Origin: Dittrichia graveolens
Taxonomy: Eukaryota; Streptophyta; Magnoliopsida; Asterales; Asteraceae
DNA: 64,000 nucleotides
Direction of reading: 5' to 3'
NCBI GenBank assembly: GCA_038502395.1
Contig: JARJIL010000003.1
Coordinates: 2,790,001 to 2,854,000, forward strand
Position 1 is the stretch's first letter. Each line of letters opens with the position of its first letter. This document shows positions 35,544-48,149 of the stretch, piece after piece. The translations under genes and the position numbers were made by a program. Below the pieces are notes generated by a model. The model saw nothing but the letters and a program-made list of their open reading frames with translations. It was not told the DNA's origin and searched no databases.

Positions 35544-35774
35544 TAGGGGAGGGTTCAAACGAGAAATGTTTTTCGTACGAGAACCGCGAGAACTAATCTC
35601 GGTCGTTCATTTTGGATAATGGAATTCATGGAAGAGCGTGGGGGGATTAAGTGTGACAAAGTGCATGTAAGGAATTCATGGGTAGGCAATCCAATTGAAG
35701 GAGGAGGAATTTGACGGCTAAAATTGGTTCTCACGGTTCTCGTATGAAAAACAGTTCTCGTTTGAACTTTTGCC
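35544..35774. mobile_element. TA-flanked MITE, copy C (short type)
   Basis: The left end reads GGGGAGGGTTCAAACGAGAA and the right end in reverse complement AGGCAAAAGTTCAAACGAGA. Both continue into GTTTTTCGTACGAGAACCG-like sequence. It is 231 bp with TA on the left and TATATTATT on the right. The core matches copy D (22368-22594) in inverted orientation. Confidence 0.8.
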
Positions 35775-35778
35775 TATA

Positions 35779-35779
<1 letters not shown>

Positions 35780-35820
<41 letters not shown>
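35780..35820. repeat. (TTA)n microsatellite
   Basis: About 13 TTA units directly right of copy C. Confidence 0.92.
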
Positions 35821-35821
<1 letters not shown>

Positions 35822-35951
35822 TCATGAAAAGCATGATGAATATGATTTAAAATGAGTGTTGTTAAATTAACACTCTAAAAAACATCCTGAATAAAAAATT
35901 AAAACTAAAGATCATGTGTCTACAATTTGAAGTATTTTCAACCGTCTATTA

Positions 35952-36290
35952 GGCCATCCGTATAGCCTTTCTCTTTCCCAAACCAACCCAAATGTCACAT
36001 CACTACCACATCAGCTTTTTTTACTTTTTCCTTCCCAACCCAAATCAACTCAAAAATCAAGTATAACCCTTCTCAAATCAACCCAAACAACTAAAATATT
36101 TTTCTCTCTCCTCACTCTCACTAAAAAACCAAAAAAAAAAGGAAAAAAAAAGAAAAGAAAAAGCCTGCAGGTTATATCGGGTTGGCTGACCCGAGGTGAG
36201 GTTTTCAAGACTGAACCAAAAACCCCCGTAGGGGTGTTCCCGAATGAAAATCTTGAACCCAAAGGAACCCGAATTCCTTTACGCATGGCC
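35952..36290. mobile_element. Tourist-type MITE
   Basis: The ends are GGCCATCCGTATAGCC and, in reverse complement, GGCCATGCGTAAAGG. It is flanked by TTA (35949-35951 and 36291-36293). The 339 bp element has no transposase. A C-rich left half and a GC-rich right half (36170-36270) give it unusual composition for the region. Confidence 0.78.
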
Positions 36291-36344
36291 TTAGAATTCC
36301 ATAAAATTTAATAGAAGGATCCTTCCCTTTTCATTATTTGGGAT

Positions 36345-36965
36345 TGCCTATCGGAGTCCCCATAAAAAGCAGTATATTGGATAGAAAAGTTCAAAAGAAG
36401 ATTATCAGATTTGAAGGCATATTCCGTATTGTATAGTGGTTGGTTAACTTTGACTAAATCAGTTTTTGGTAGCTTACTATTATATTTTTTATCGCTTTTC
36501 TAGCTGTGCCCCGGTGAGTGTGATACATAAATTGGAGAGTGTGAGATGTAAAATTTTTTAGGGAGGGGGAATAAGCCGTTGGTTGGTTTGGGTAAAATGG
36601 TAAAATACTATTGTGAGTCGGAAATTGGGTGGGTTTAATATTAGGTCACTAAAAATACACAACTGAAGTCTATTAGGAAAGTGGTGGTGGAGATTTCATA
36701 AAAAATTTAGCTTAGAGAGTAATATAATTAGGATAGTTGGTGACTTAGAAAAAATGGAATTAAATTGGATCAATTCTTTTGAAAAGGTGGTGGGTAATGA
36801 GGAAGGTACTCTCTTTTGGAAAGATTAATGGTTGGGTAGTAGTTTTACATTGTGCAAAAGATTTACTACATTATTTAAACTTATAACGAATGGAAAAGAA
36901 TTGGTGTGTGATAGAGGGTCGATAGCAAGTGAAGGGAAATGGGTGTGGAATTCACATATTTGAAC
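36345..36965 (+). pseudogene. LINE reverse-transcriptase relic
   Basis: Across several frames the plus strand reads LPIG, SVFGSLLLYFLSLF, VVVEIS, GNEEGTLFWKD, LGSSFTLCKRFTTLFKLI, CDRGSIASEGKWVW. This is the order of the plant L1 RT thumb and downstream region. Many stops and frameshifts; no flanking duplication found. Confidence 0.68.
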
Positions 36966-37892
36966 CCCAAATGATTTTGATTGACTACCAAAATTTCATC
37001 AATTTGATTGAAAAAGTATTATGATTGACCATAATTCTCTTATTAGAACTAAATCTATCTTTGATCGACTAATATCGATAATGATCCATTTTATTGTGTC
37101 AATTATGACTCTATATTGATCGGTGTAGATCATGTTGACCCGTATAACCCAAGTTTGACTCTAGATGACGACTGACACATGCGATTAACCATTGTTTGAC
37201 CATATCTCACTTTTAATAACCAAGTGTGAATATAAATAATATCTTACGATTTTTTTACTACTATTGACCATGTGTAGCATTACACTATCCAAGTTTAACT
37301 TTCTCATATTATGATTTACCAATATTGATCATAGTTAAATTTAGATGACATCCTAAAATTATGGTCGAAGGTATACTAACAAAGTATATGATGCCTTTTG
37401 AGTGTGATTAACCATATTTGAGTTATAAATTAAAGCTGGTATGTTTTCTAATTTCATTAAATATACACTAATTTACCATTCTATAAAAAAAATCCGTTGA
37501 TATTGGCAACTTTTCTAGTAGTGCACCATGACCGTGGTTGGCGTAAGGAGAAGGGATGTAACATTAAGTAGGTATCATCAGAGGTGGTTAGGGGTACGTC
37601 CTTAGTACATTTATACTTTACAAGATATTCTAATTTAACAGGATCATCAACTATATATATTCTTAAAATTGTACCTGCAGTAAATGTACCTGTAGTAAAT
37701 GTCGGTGAATTGAATCCAAATGAACTCATCTCATGAATTTACTCTTTGCCAGGATATGATTAGCAGTTATGCACACTAGTAATTAATCTTTTCTTCATTC
37801 TGGCAAGGCACCTAACGGATTTAAACACAACATGAGTCATTTGACAATTTGTGGAAGCAAATTACAAATTAAAACTATACACTTGATCTAGA
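36966..37892. other. Intergenic, unidentified
   Basis: TTGACCAT-rich AT sequence at 37010-37400. The minus-strand frame at 37481-37729 has no recognisable family. Nothing else. Confidence 0.35.
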
Positions 37893-38158
37893 TATTGTAC
37901 ACAAGTCAACATTAGCGAGATTTCTTTCTTGATAGAGGCAAATATCCTAACAATCGTGGTTTTTTTTATAACACATCAAATGAACGGGCATGCAAAAGAG
38001 AGCAATCTTGGAGCTCAATTGCAGAAGACGTCATCCGACATCGTTGAGGAATTCGGGCGTGCTAATTACTCTGATTTAGTCTTGCACACTTTGATCTACA
38101 AAGCATGGAACGAGATATGATGAAGCAACGTAACAAGATGGAAGAAATATTTCTAAAG
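37893..38158 (+). pseudogene. CYP706 P450 fragment
   Basis: This matches 58238-58500 of the intact P450 at roughly 85 percent by eye. Shared blocks include GAGATTTCTTTCTTGA, AGAGAGCAATCTTGGAGCTC, TTCGGGCGTGCTAATT and GATATGATGAAGCAACG. Small deletions break the frame (after TCTTGCACACTTTGATCTAC, among others). Both the N-terminal third and the heme-binding half are missing. No intron is inside the matched segment, so a retro-copy cannot be distinguished from a DNA duplication. It shows that a second CYP706 copy existed in this neighbourhood. Confidence 0.9.
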
Positions 38159-38877
38159 GGTTTTTGCTTCAAATCTTTGCTGGACCAATAAGAAATTTAC
38201 CAGATGGATCTATGAGATTAGGTTGCAATTAAAAAAACAAGAGAAAAGTTAATGGGCTTTGGCCCATCCCATTAATCAACAAAACGATGGAGATAATATA
38301 TATTAATCAAGAGGCAGCCGCAATTCGAAAAATAAAATAAAATGACACACAATTAAATTCTTAAATTTACGGCCGCGTTATTTTCATCAAACACCAAACA
38401 ATATTGCGGCGGCTGAGTTTTTTTTTTCAAGCGACGGCAGAAACATTGGGAAAAAAACAGCGATGATGTTCTAGAGGGATCAAAGGGAGCAGTCAGTGTT
38501 TGAAGAGGGTGATAATGATTTTTATGAGATTAACTCGGTTTGTTTATCATCGGTCTATAATGATTTATAAATTTGGTTCTTCTTTGTATTTATTGTTTTC
38601 TAGCTTGTCTATGAGTTATGGCTCATGTTTTTCTTAGATTAGGCTTTGTTTGTTTTTTAAAATAATGTCTTATTTTAAATAAAGGTCTGTGGATGTGCAG
38701 ACGTTTCTGATAAGCTTGTTTGCTTTTTTTTTAAAACGTCTGTAAAGGTTTCTAATAGGCTTGTTTGTTTTTTCGCAGAAATAAGATCTTATTCTATCTT
38801 ATTTTTGCTTATTTTGAGAAACTAAAAACTACATCTTTTTTTTTTGCAAAAACAACACCTTAGTGATTATATCCAAT
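38159..38877. other. Intergenic
   Basis: Contains GC-richer patches near 38370-38520 and a repeated TTTCTAATAGGCTTGTTTG word around 38705-38775. No gene is seen. Confidence 0.35.
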
Positions 38878-39120
38878 GAAGAATGTTCAATATAGTCTAT
38901 AATTAATTCATAGTCCTAAGGGACTAATTTTAGCTTTTGGATCAATGATATCAATGGTCCAGATTAAATTTTAAAAATTTAGGCAGAGTGGTATTTTCGT
39001 AACTTTTTGTAATTCACATGTGATGCTTTTACAAATCATATGTGATGTGAATCATCTGTGATTTAATATTAAAATTTTAGTACTATGTTTTTTACATTTA
39101 CTTTATAAACACAACTCTAT
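38878..39120. repeat. Dispersed MITE-like repeat, copy 2
   Basis: Direct copy of 8312-8560: TTCAATATAGTCTATAATT, GTCCTAAGGGACTAATTTTA and AATTCACATGTGATGCTT in the same order. Confidence 0.62.
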
Positions 39121-39400
39121 ATTGAATATGATATATAGAGGGAATGAACAAAAAATGATTAAAATGCCCATGAATTATCTACCCACTGCTTTGATGGATA
39201 ACAAAAACGTAGATAAAAAATGAGACGAGTACAAATATATAATTATTCTCTCTCTAAACAAAATATATCACAAGTTATTAAACATAATTTATAAACAACC
39301 TATAATTAATTACATTAATATTCAAATTTCAAAAAACCCCTAACATGTTTCATACAACCCTCTATATTTTTCATCCAACCCCCTCCCAATTCAATCCAAC

Positions 39401-40186
39401 TAGGGGTGTTCATTTTCGGATATCCGAATTTCGTATATCTGAAATTTTCGGATAGTGCATTTCGCAATCCGATATCCGAATCTGAAATTTTGGATATCCG
39501 AATTTCGGATTCGGATATCGGATAATCTGAAATATCCAAAATTTAATACTAAGCTTTTTCTTACAAAAACTTTTTTCTAGTTAAGGTTCTTCTCAAAAAT
39601 TTAGTACTAAGATTACATGTTCTAAATATTAACTTAATTATAACTAGAAATACTTTTACAAACTTCATTCAATTTCTTCAAAAGCTAATTTATTTTTTTC
39701 AAACTAGAACTATTTTTATAAACTAATTAACTACATTTCACATAATTAGATCATCAACCAAATTATACTATATATACGTACAATCAAATTAATTAATTAT
39801 TCTTCAACTTGAAGCAATATATAGAATATAATTAACGAGGGAAAATTAAGGATAGAAAATCAAGAATCTCTAGATAAAGGAGAGCAAAAATAAAGATATA
39901 AAAAATTGGCATGAGTGTATCTAAAATAAACATATATTAACAAGATCAATTAATCGATCGATGTAGAAACTAGATCATCAAGTATACATGATATCGATTT
40001 TGAGTTTTGGACATCTAGGGATATTTTTCATATTATATATTTGTTATTTAAAAAAAATTTAAAAATATATTTTTCGGATATCCGAATATCCGAAATTTTG
40101 AAAAAATGCTATCCGAATCCGAAAATTCGGATATCCGAGTTTTCCGATATTTTCGGATCGGATACGGATATTTTTGAACACCCCTA
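39401..40186. mobile_element. hAT-type MITE, copy 2 (ATATCCGGAT-rich arms)
   Basis: The 786 bp element starts TAGGGGTGTTCA and ends TGAACACCCCTA. It is flanked by a perfect 8 bp duplication AATCCAAC (39393-39400 and 40187-40194). The internal sequence is the inverted counterpart of 6348-7164, including the GATCATCAAG and AAAAGCTAATTTA regions. No transposase. Confidence 0.93.
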
Positions 40187-40251
40187 AATCCAACCCCATG
40201 ACGTCACTATATTTTTGACACGTCAGCTTCCTCACTACTCTGTTAACAATA

Positions 40252-40747
40252 TCTTACTCCTTTATAATACATTTACAATCTTAAAAACTCTTAATTTTAA
40301 GTAACTTGAATGTACTAAAATAATCATTCTTAACCATTTCATTCTCTGTCCTAATTTACTTTAACTTTTAAAATACCTTTTTAACCATTTAATTCTCTCT
40401 CCTAATTTACTTTAACTTTTTATCTATTTAAAATATCTCTCTAACCCTAAAACACCCTCTCACACAAACACAATTATCCACCCATATCAACATAATTTTC
40501 AAAATCTTATTAACTTCTTTCTTCTTATTTCATAAATATATATCTTTTTCTTATTTTAATGTCTTTTAGAATTTATTATTAAAACTAATAAAATAGTTGA
40601 TACAAATAGAAAAATAAAAAACTGCATTATACAATACTTTTTCGTGACATTAAATTACGCGAATAATATATTATTACATATTTAAAAACAATATGATATA
40701 AAATAAAAATTATTTGTCGTCGCAATATTACACGAATACCTTGATAG
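40252..40747 (+). mobile_element. Short non-autonomous Helitron, copy 2
   Basis: Starts TCTTACTCCTTTATAATACA after an A, ends ATTACACGAATACC with ATAG before T. Same family and orientation as 23474-23944. The end hairpin is degraded. Confidence 0.65.
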
Positions 40748-41059
40748 TATATATTAAATTGATCTTTGTGACGTAATATAAAAAGGTGAAATGTTCGATC
40801 ACCAATGTCCGCACAGACCGTGTATAAAAATAAAAAGACAAAATTTAGTTAATATTTTTTATAAAAGTCAGCACTTAGTTTAGAATTTGTTTCAAATCTA
40901 TCTTACTTTTAAAAGGGGTGGTTTAGAAATACAATTTTTATCAAGCATTCGCTGTTAGATAACTATATTAAAATGGCATATACGGGTTTATTTAAAAAAA
41001 TATATAATAAATATTAAATATTAAATATTAAATAATTATAAAACATAAAATAAATGAGA
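40748..41059. other. AT-rich intergenic
   Basis: Nothing recognised. Confidence 0.35.
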
Positions 41060-42200
41060 ATTTTAAAAAACGGTGACACCGGTGAAAGCGTTATCGACGT
41101 GAGTGGTAGGGCATACGTAACGGAAGAAATGTGTATTATGATACAAATATACGTGATTCTATTTTCAGTACAAGTTATCAATCATTATTGTTACAATTAA
41201 GATAAATAAGGTCAACTATTTATTGATTATAATTAAAAAAAATTAAAATGATTATAAAATATTTTAAAATTATAAAACTAAATTTGATTAATATGATATT
41301 TATTAATTAGGAAAAACACGATATTTAAAGGTTTAAAAAGTGAATAATGAGTCCGATTTTAACTTAAAAAAGTCAAAATTGTATTTGAATATAAGAATTA
41401 TTAAGTTTAAAATAATGATATGAATATATTTTTTATTACTTTCGATCTTTTATTTATAATTAGATTAAATGTCTGTAAGATACACAGTTTAGTTTAATAG
41501 ATGATAATATTAAACATTAATAAAAATATATTTAAATAATTATAAAACAGGAAAGAAGTGATACTTCAAAAAACGTCGATAGGCGACGTAAACACCTATA
41601 TCAGCGGCTGGGAACTCAATGAGACTTTCCAGCTAGGGATGGTGGGTTTAGCCCCTATCTCTCCTTCTGACTTGACTCAGCTTGACCTACTTGACTCAGC
41701 GGTCGGTTGAGCAATCGACATGATATATTTGCTCACATTCCAGGCGCTTTCTTGGAACTAATTCATAGGCGCTTAGAAGCGTTGACGCGAGAAGGAGGGC
41801 ATACATGATGGCCGAATCGTGGTATCATGATACGAATAGGCGTAATTGCATTTTGTATAAGTAATCGATCATTATTGTTATAATTAGGAGTAATAGGATC
41901 AAGTTTTTATTGATTACGATTATAAACAATTTATATTATTATAAAATATTAAAACTAAAAATTTGGTTAAATATGATATTTTATTATACTATAAAGGGTA
42001 AATTTGATATTTGTAAATTAGAGTGACAAATACAATATATTTAGGTTTAACGAGAGCATATATGAAATTTTATTTAATAATTTTGATTCAAATTAAAGAC
42101 ATAATTGGAATCCAATTTTAACCAAGAAAAGTTAAAATTGAATAGTAGTTTTACCAAAATGAGTGGTTTATATTTAATACTTATTTTTTATCTAAATCGT
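41060..42200 (+). repeat. Dispersed repeat family, copies R3 and R4 in tandem
   Basis: Two related blocks, about 41060-41480 and 41520-42200, share GTTACAATTA (or TTATAATTA), TATTTATTGATTA, ATTATAAAATATT and TTGGTTAAATATGATATTT in the same order. The second holds a GC-richer insert at 41570-41830. Non-coding. Confidence 0.5.
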
Positions 42201-42418
42201 ATTATTTATTAACTATTGTTATTAGTATTATTATATTTGAGAGTTAAATTCATTAAAAATTAAGAATTTTTGTCACCTCTATATTATCATTCAAAAATAT
42301 TAAAATTATAAGCGGTGATGATGAATGGTGATTAAGAATAAAAAAAGAACCTAGTATATATGTAGAACCTAAGAAATTAATAATACCCGTTAGATCACCT
42401 TCATCACTGGCTAAGTTT

Positions 42419-42477
<59 letters not shown>

Positions 42478-44091
42478 ATTTCTATCCACACTCATGTTTT
42501 ATATTTACGGGGGGCAAATTGCTAATTGGAAACAGTTGATGTACATCATTTGTCACGGTCAATAATGTAGATTTGTTCAAGTAATCAGTTTCATGGTTGT
42601 TTTATATTTATTTTTAAATTTATATTTCATTTCAGTTTTAAATTTAGTTGCGTATTCTTAATTTATATATGAAAATGCATATTCATAAATAAACATTGCA
42701 GATGTCGTTTAATTTGCATTTTGATTATCATCTCTATTAGTTTTTTTTATTTGTTTTGAAAACATTTACATCTACGTCAAGCCATTTACATTTTCGTACG
42801 TGCATTTTTAAAAAAACATAATTTAGAAAACATATCAAATTTGATCTTGAATTGAAGAAGATAGAAAATTAAACCTAATGATATAATTTTTTTGTTTAAG
42901 AACTCAAACATTAATAAGTTATGATCATTTAAATAATTAGTGAGGTTTTTAATGATAAATATGGGTTTTTGAAGGTTTGACAAGAGATTATATTTCATTT
43001 TTCAGTTTTGTCTTTACTCCCTTTAGTTTTTCAAATAAGGGTATAGTAATTGTCATTGATCCATACCCGATAAATAATCATATATCTATTTAAATTTCAA
43101 GATATGTTTTACATATTGGAAAATTCTATCTTGAAATTATAAATAGCTAAAACTTTCGGGAAATAATATTTGAAATTTAAGACAAAAAAATTTTGAAACA
43201 AAAATTTTGGTATATTGGCTACGAACTCAAACATGTCTTCGCTCAAAAGTTAAAAATAAAATTCCGATTTTGATTAAAGTAATGATCAAGATTGAGTAAT
43301 CAACTTTATTTTATTAAACGGAAGGTTAGGATCGTTAAATAAATTTAACATAAGTTAATCTTTTATTTATATTAGAAGATTAGTTTTAAATATAAGAATC
43401 AGTGTGTTTTAAATAATGATTTCAATATATACGAGAGTTTAAAGGTTTATAAAGGATATTAACAAAATTCTACGAAACAAATATTAGATATATATAAAGT
43501 TTTTTTTATCGGAATAACATATGGGATTAAACTAGTTTGTTTTATATTGTGTGTCTGTCTACCTCTCTCAATTTATCATTTGATTTCAAACGAGTTTTAA
43601 CATGTCTGCGCATTGAGCCGGGTAAAATGTTAATGACACCGATAATTACAAATTAATTAATATATATATTATTAGCCTTGATGTGTATCTACATTACTTC
43701 CCTAAAAGGAATGCAATGTCACGGGAAAGCAACCAATTTATCACTCATACTTTTCATAAAGTATACATTCAAGTTTACCTGAACTATAAATTAATCTTAA
43801 AAGTCGTCAAAATCTATAATTTAACCCATACGTACCTTAAATTATTCGAATTTAGCATATTATTATTGACCAAGTATAATTACCTTATCTATATAGAGTG
43901 GGACCATTATCTTATTTATTCTTAATAATTACCCTAACTATTAGTTTTATTAATTAACATATAGGGTTATATATATAGCTTAAAAAATATAATTCTTTTG
44001 CAGTAAGCTTCGATCGAACTTATTTATTTCATCCATTAATAATCATTATTTGAAACATGCTTATATTACTTTTCTTTGTTCTTATTATATA
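42201..44091. other. AT-rich intergenic with long (AT)n at 42426-42475
   Basis: A pure AT dinucleotide run of about 50 bp and otherwise AT-rich sequence. No gene is recognised; the frames at 42786-42998 and 43683-43925 look compositional. Confidence 0.4.
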
Positions 44092-45629
44092 CTAGGATTT
44101 TATAGCCCGCGCGTTGCGCCGGGTTTTATGATTGTAAAATTTTATTGTCACAATAAATCATAATATTAAGTTGATCTACGTGATAATATATTAATAATTT
44201 TATTAAAACACATCTAAAAATAATAAAATGCGAGATCAAAAAAATAATCACATGAATGAGGTTCTAATATAATGCAAGAATAATGAAACAAAAAAGAGTC
44301 AAAAGAGATCTCAAATGTTATAGATAAAATATTGACTTTTTCATTTGAAAAAAATTTATATTTACCCATCAAGTTTAAATTTTTTGCAGAAAAACACTTT
44401 AAATAGTATAATACACTAAGATCATATAACTTAATAATAGTAGTAAATAATTAATATAAAGTTTATAGAAAAAGGAAAGCATACTTGAGTTATTGTTTCT
44501 TAAAACATAATTATCCTACGAGATACATGAGAAGTGATTAATATACACAAATAATAAGGCTGTTAGAACAAAATATACAGTAATAATATTACTTTTTATT
44601 AAAAAATTTACCGTTGTTATTAAATCTCATAATTAAATATAACAAATATTGTTTATATAAGAAATACAAAATAAAAAAATTATAAGAATACAGTGTGGAA
44701 AAAAGTACATAAATATTTTATTTAACAAAAACTAAAAACAAAAGCGATAATGACATACTTTTCTATTCTTAATTAATCTTCTTAGGAAAAGGGTTAATAT
44801 GGTTTACTCCTTACAATTAAAGCTTTATTTTGGTTTAACATATAAACTTTATTTCCCGACTATATCATCATTGGAGTTTAAGATTATCGTGATTTAATCT
44901 TTTGACTTTATCTAAAAATGGTTTAACTCTAAAATTAAAAGATTATTTTGGTTTAACCTGTATATTTTATTTAAAAAAACCTAACATTTCAAAGTACTAA
45001 GTTATTTTGCTTTTATACTTAAATATTATTTCCGCATAAAAAACTAAGCTTTATTTATTAAACCTTTAATCTTTTTCGAATTGGTTTACCTTTAAATAAA
45101 GACACATATTACTAATGCACAAAATTATAAGTTAGGTTGATAATCACATTAATGATAGATAATAATAATACTAACTTTGTCGAAGAAAGTAAAACTACTA
45201 TCAAGTTTAATTAATAATAATAAGTACTAATATATACAAAATATATATAATATAGATATATAAAAGCTAGATTTTATATAAATTAATACTTCTAATTTTA
45301 TTGCAATGTTATTATCATAAAAATATGGATCATTAAAAAAATTATAAAAAAAATAATTCATAAAATGATAAAAAATTAAAACTTTAAGATTTATTTCTCA
45401 AATAATATAAATTTTAGAACTTTAGAGTAGAACATCAAAAGTCATAAAAAGCAATAAAAAAATGCAAAAAAATTAATTTGTAAAATAATAAAACCCAAAA
45501 GAAAAAAAGGTATAAAAATTACATGGGCAAGTTTTGAACTTTGGTGGCCTCTGCCATCTGCCAACAATCTTACTACTTCTGCTAGCTCAACTTTTGGTTT
45601 TTAAATATCTTTTATTATATATAAAGGGA
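44092..45629 (-). mobile_element. Helitron, 3' end clear, 5' end approximate
   Basis: On the minus strand the 3' terminus reads CCCGGCGCAACGCGCGGGC (a strong hairpin), a short spacer, then CTAG followed by T at 44092. The other end is near 45629, where the minus strand reads TCCCTTTATATATAATAAAA. The expected 5' A is not present there, so that end is tentative. The interior is AT-rich. A tRNA-like word at 45530-45600 may be a SINE relic. No helicase is seen. Confidence 0.55.
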
Positions 45630-47152
45630 AAAGGTTGTAAACAGAAAAAGACAAGTTTTTCCTCCAAAATGTAAGGTATTATATAATATGTAACAAAGTC
45701 CACTTAGCAGCCTCTTGAGCAGGAACAATTTTCTTTTCCCACCCACCTATGCTCTCTCTCTCTCTCTCAATATTTCAACAATCCTTTCCTTTTGAAATTT
45801 GAAACTTCCAATCAATCATATCATTTTCTTTTGAAGTTTGAAACTTTCAATCCATACTCTCTGTGTTTCAATACTTCATTTTATGTAGTCTCCGCATCGT
45901 TGTAGTAACTTCAATTTCTTTCTCTCACTGTAATTCCATTGAAACTCCCGTCACATGCACTCCCCTCCATTTAACCACTAATTCCTCTATCTCTTACCTA
46001 CATGTATGTCGATCTATTGCTGAGGACCGTCACCATCACCTCTATGTTTCTTGTAAGCATATTGTAAGTAAACCCTAATTATTGCACAAGTTCTTGATCC
46101 CTCCTCTATGATTTTTGGATTAGCTTGATACGGAAATTCTTTAGTATTTGTAATCTCAGGTCCTTTTGATGGTGTTGTATGCATGTGGGATCGAAGTATC
46201 TAGATCGAAGTATCTAGAAATTGTATAGCAAGTTCAATCTTTTATCATTTTTGTGAACCAAAATGGTTGAGTTTTAATCTAATTAAAATGATCTTTTCTT
46301 CCATTATATGTTTCCAATTGTGTATATTTTCATGGTTTTTATGCTTTTTCTGTGGTAACTGTTGTTGGAATTAATTGTCAAAAGAATTTTTAGTGTTAGT
46401 ATTATTATTATATTTAGAAAGAAAACTTATATATAGGATTATATGCATTACCACCGGCGGCAGCCGGAGACTTGACGGCCAACCGGCGGCGTCCATCACC
46501 GTGAAAAAGGCAGAATAACCGCCGGAAAACCGCCACCATCACTGCCTATATATGTGTAATCGATTGTACAGACAAAGAATCGAGATTTCGAAAATTCAGT
46601 TTATATCTCGAAAGTTTGAAGTTTCAGTTTATAAATCAAAGATTTGCATGTTTAAGTTTAGATTTATGAGTTTTTTGAAGTTTTGATCTTGTCAACTGTG
46701 TAGGATACCCCCATAGTTGCCTACTAGCTTGCCTCTATGTTTCATGTAAGTAGACCCTAGCTTCTTGCACAAACTTTGTTCAAGTCATACTTATTCATGT
46801 GTGACGATGTGTAGATGCTTTATCATATCTTGCACAAATCCGAACCAAATTACTTTAGTCCTACACTTTTTCTTAACGTACTACCTGTATATACGTACTA
46901 TGTTTATATTCTGGTCTATCTGATCGAAGCCTATAGGTCGCTCAGGACTTTCTATTCCGAATATTAATAAACTATCCATATGTAGATATATTATTGTTTA
47001 TTAATTATCTCAATGCGGGGCTCAATTTGGATCCTTGAGAAGTTATTACCATTTCTTTGGATCTAATTTTTGAAACGATCGGCCATGGGTGCAGATCAAG
47101 AATCTTGAATTAAAAAAGCGCTCAGATCCTTTTATTCATACACTTATGACTA
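45630..47152. other. Intergenic, gene-like composition but no gene recognised
   Basis: A CT-run (45752-45772) and CTTCAATC-rich sequence resemble a plant 5' UTR. The block CTCTATGTTTC..TGTAAG with ACCCTA occurs twice (46040 and 46734). A GC-rich GGCGGC patch lies at 46450-46545. No family match for the frame at 45863-46078. Confidence 0.35.
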
Positions 47153-47293
47153 TCTATATATATTATTAAAAGGCTTACCTTCTTACTAAAAATAGCAATA
47201 AAAAAAATTCTCTCAACCAATAAGAACCCTCCACTTCAGCAACTACCATTTTTAAAATCAACACATTTAGAAATACCCATTTAACTAAACAAT

Positions 47294-47700
47294 ATGAGTA
47301 ATTTAACCTGTTTTTTTGAGACATGCGGGTCTCATAACCTGGATTCAATTAACGCCGCTTTATCCAAGTCGCTACCATTGCTTCTCTTCGTCGACAAACG
47401 AGTGGTACAAACCCTAAAAGTTCATTCGGCGATTTCATGGGCGTTGGCTGTTTCTCAACAAATCCAACAGGTATGCTTCAAGAGAGTGTTACATTCATCA
47501 TCATCTTCTTCAATCTGTTTCTTTTTCTTGATTTGGTTCTGATTTATTTTGTCTTCTTCACGAAAACATCTTTGTGATTCTTCTTGATTCGTGTTTTATA
47601 GTTCTAATCAAAATTGTTTTCTTTGCGATTAGGGTTCATCGTGTTTCTTACCAATTGATTCATCTTCAAGGTTTCAACGTTTTCGTGTTTCATCTCAAAT
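47294..47700 (+). other. Exon-like segments of unknown gene near the Helitron 5' end
   Basis: An ATG frame from 47294 runs to a CAG|GTATGC donor at 47470 (59 codons, including NLDSINAALSKSLPLLLF). A second short exon-like piece, 47633-47699, lies between AG and GTATGT. Codon use is gene-like, but no family is recognised. These could be leader exons of the B3 gene downstream or a captured fragment. Confidence 0.3.
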
Positions 47701-48149
47701 AGGTATGTATCTGTTTAATGGCTCTTTGCAATTAGTCAACTCACAGTGTTGTAATCTATTATTTTGTCTGGTAAAAACATAGAACTATTGACCCTATATG
47801 GTTTTGATCTGACATAGTCAAATGTCAATTATGTTTTACTTGATGGAAGGCATAGTCATATGTGCTTCAATATGTGGTTTTTAGTTGTGTTTAAGTTACT
47901 CAAATCAAAATATTTGATTTGAAGTTGGCAATTCCTTTAAATAAGTTACAGAAACGGAGACTTCTATTCCTAATTGGTTGGGATTGACTTTCTTTTTCCA
48001 ATTTTTATACACTTTTGTTTCTGTTAGTAAGATTAAGTTAATTACAGCATATTGTCAAAACATGGTGGAATGGTGTTGAATTTGATGTAAATATAAGTTA
48101 AAATTGTTTAGCATATTAGTCCAAGTCTTTGATACATACATATATATAC

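Noticed and set aside
37481..37729. 82-codon minus-strand frame (FGFNSPTFTTGTFTAGT...)
   Set aside because: Somewhat protein-like, but no family or neighbouring exons could be recognised, so no gene is claimed.
45863..46078. 71-codon frame after a CT-rich leader-like region
   Set aside because: No homology recognised and no supporting downstream exons; kept only as unexplained sequence.
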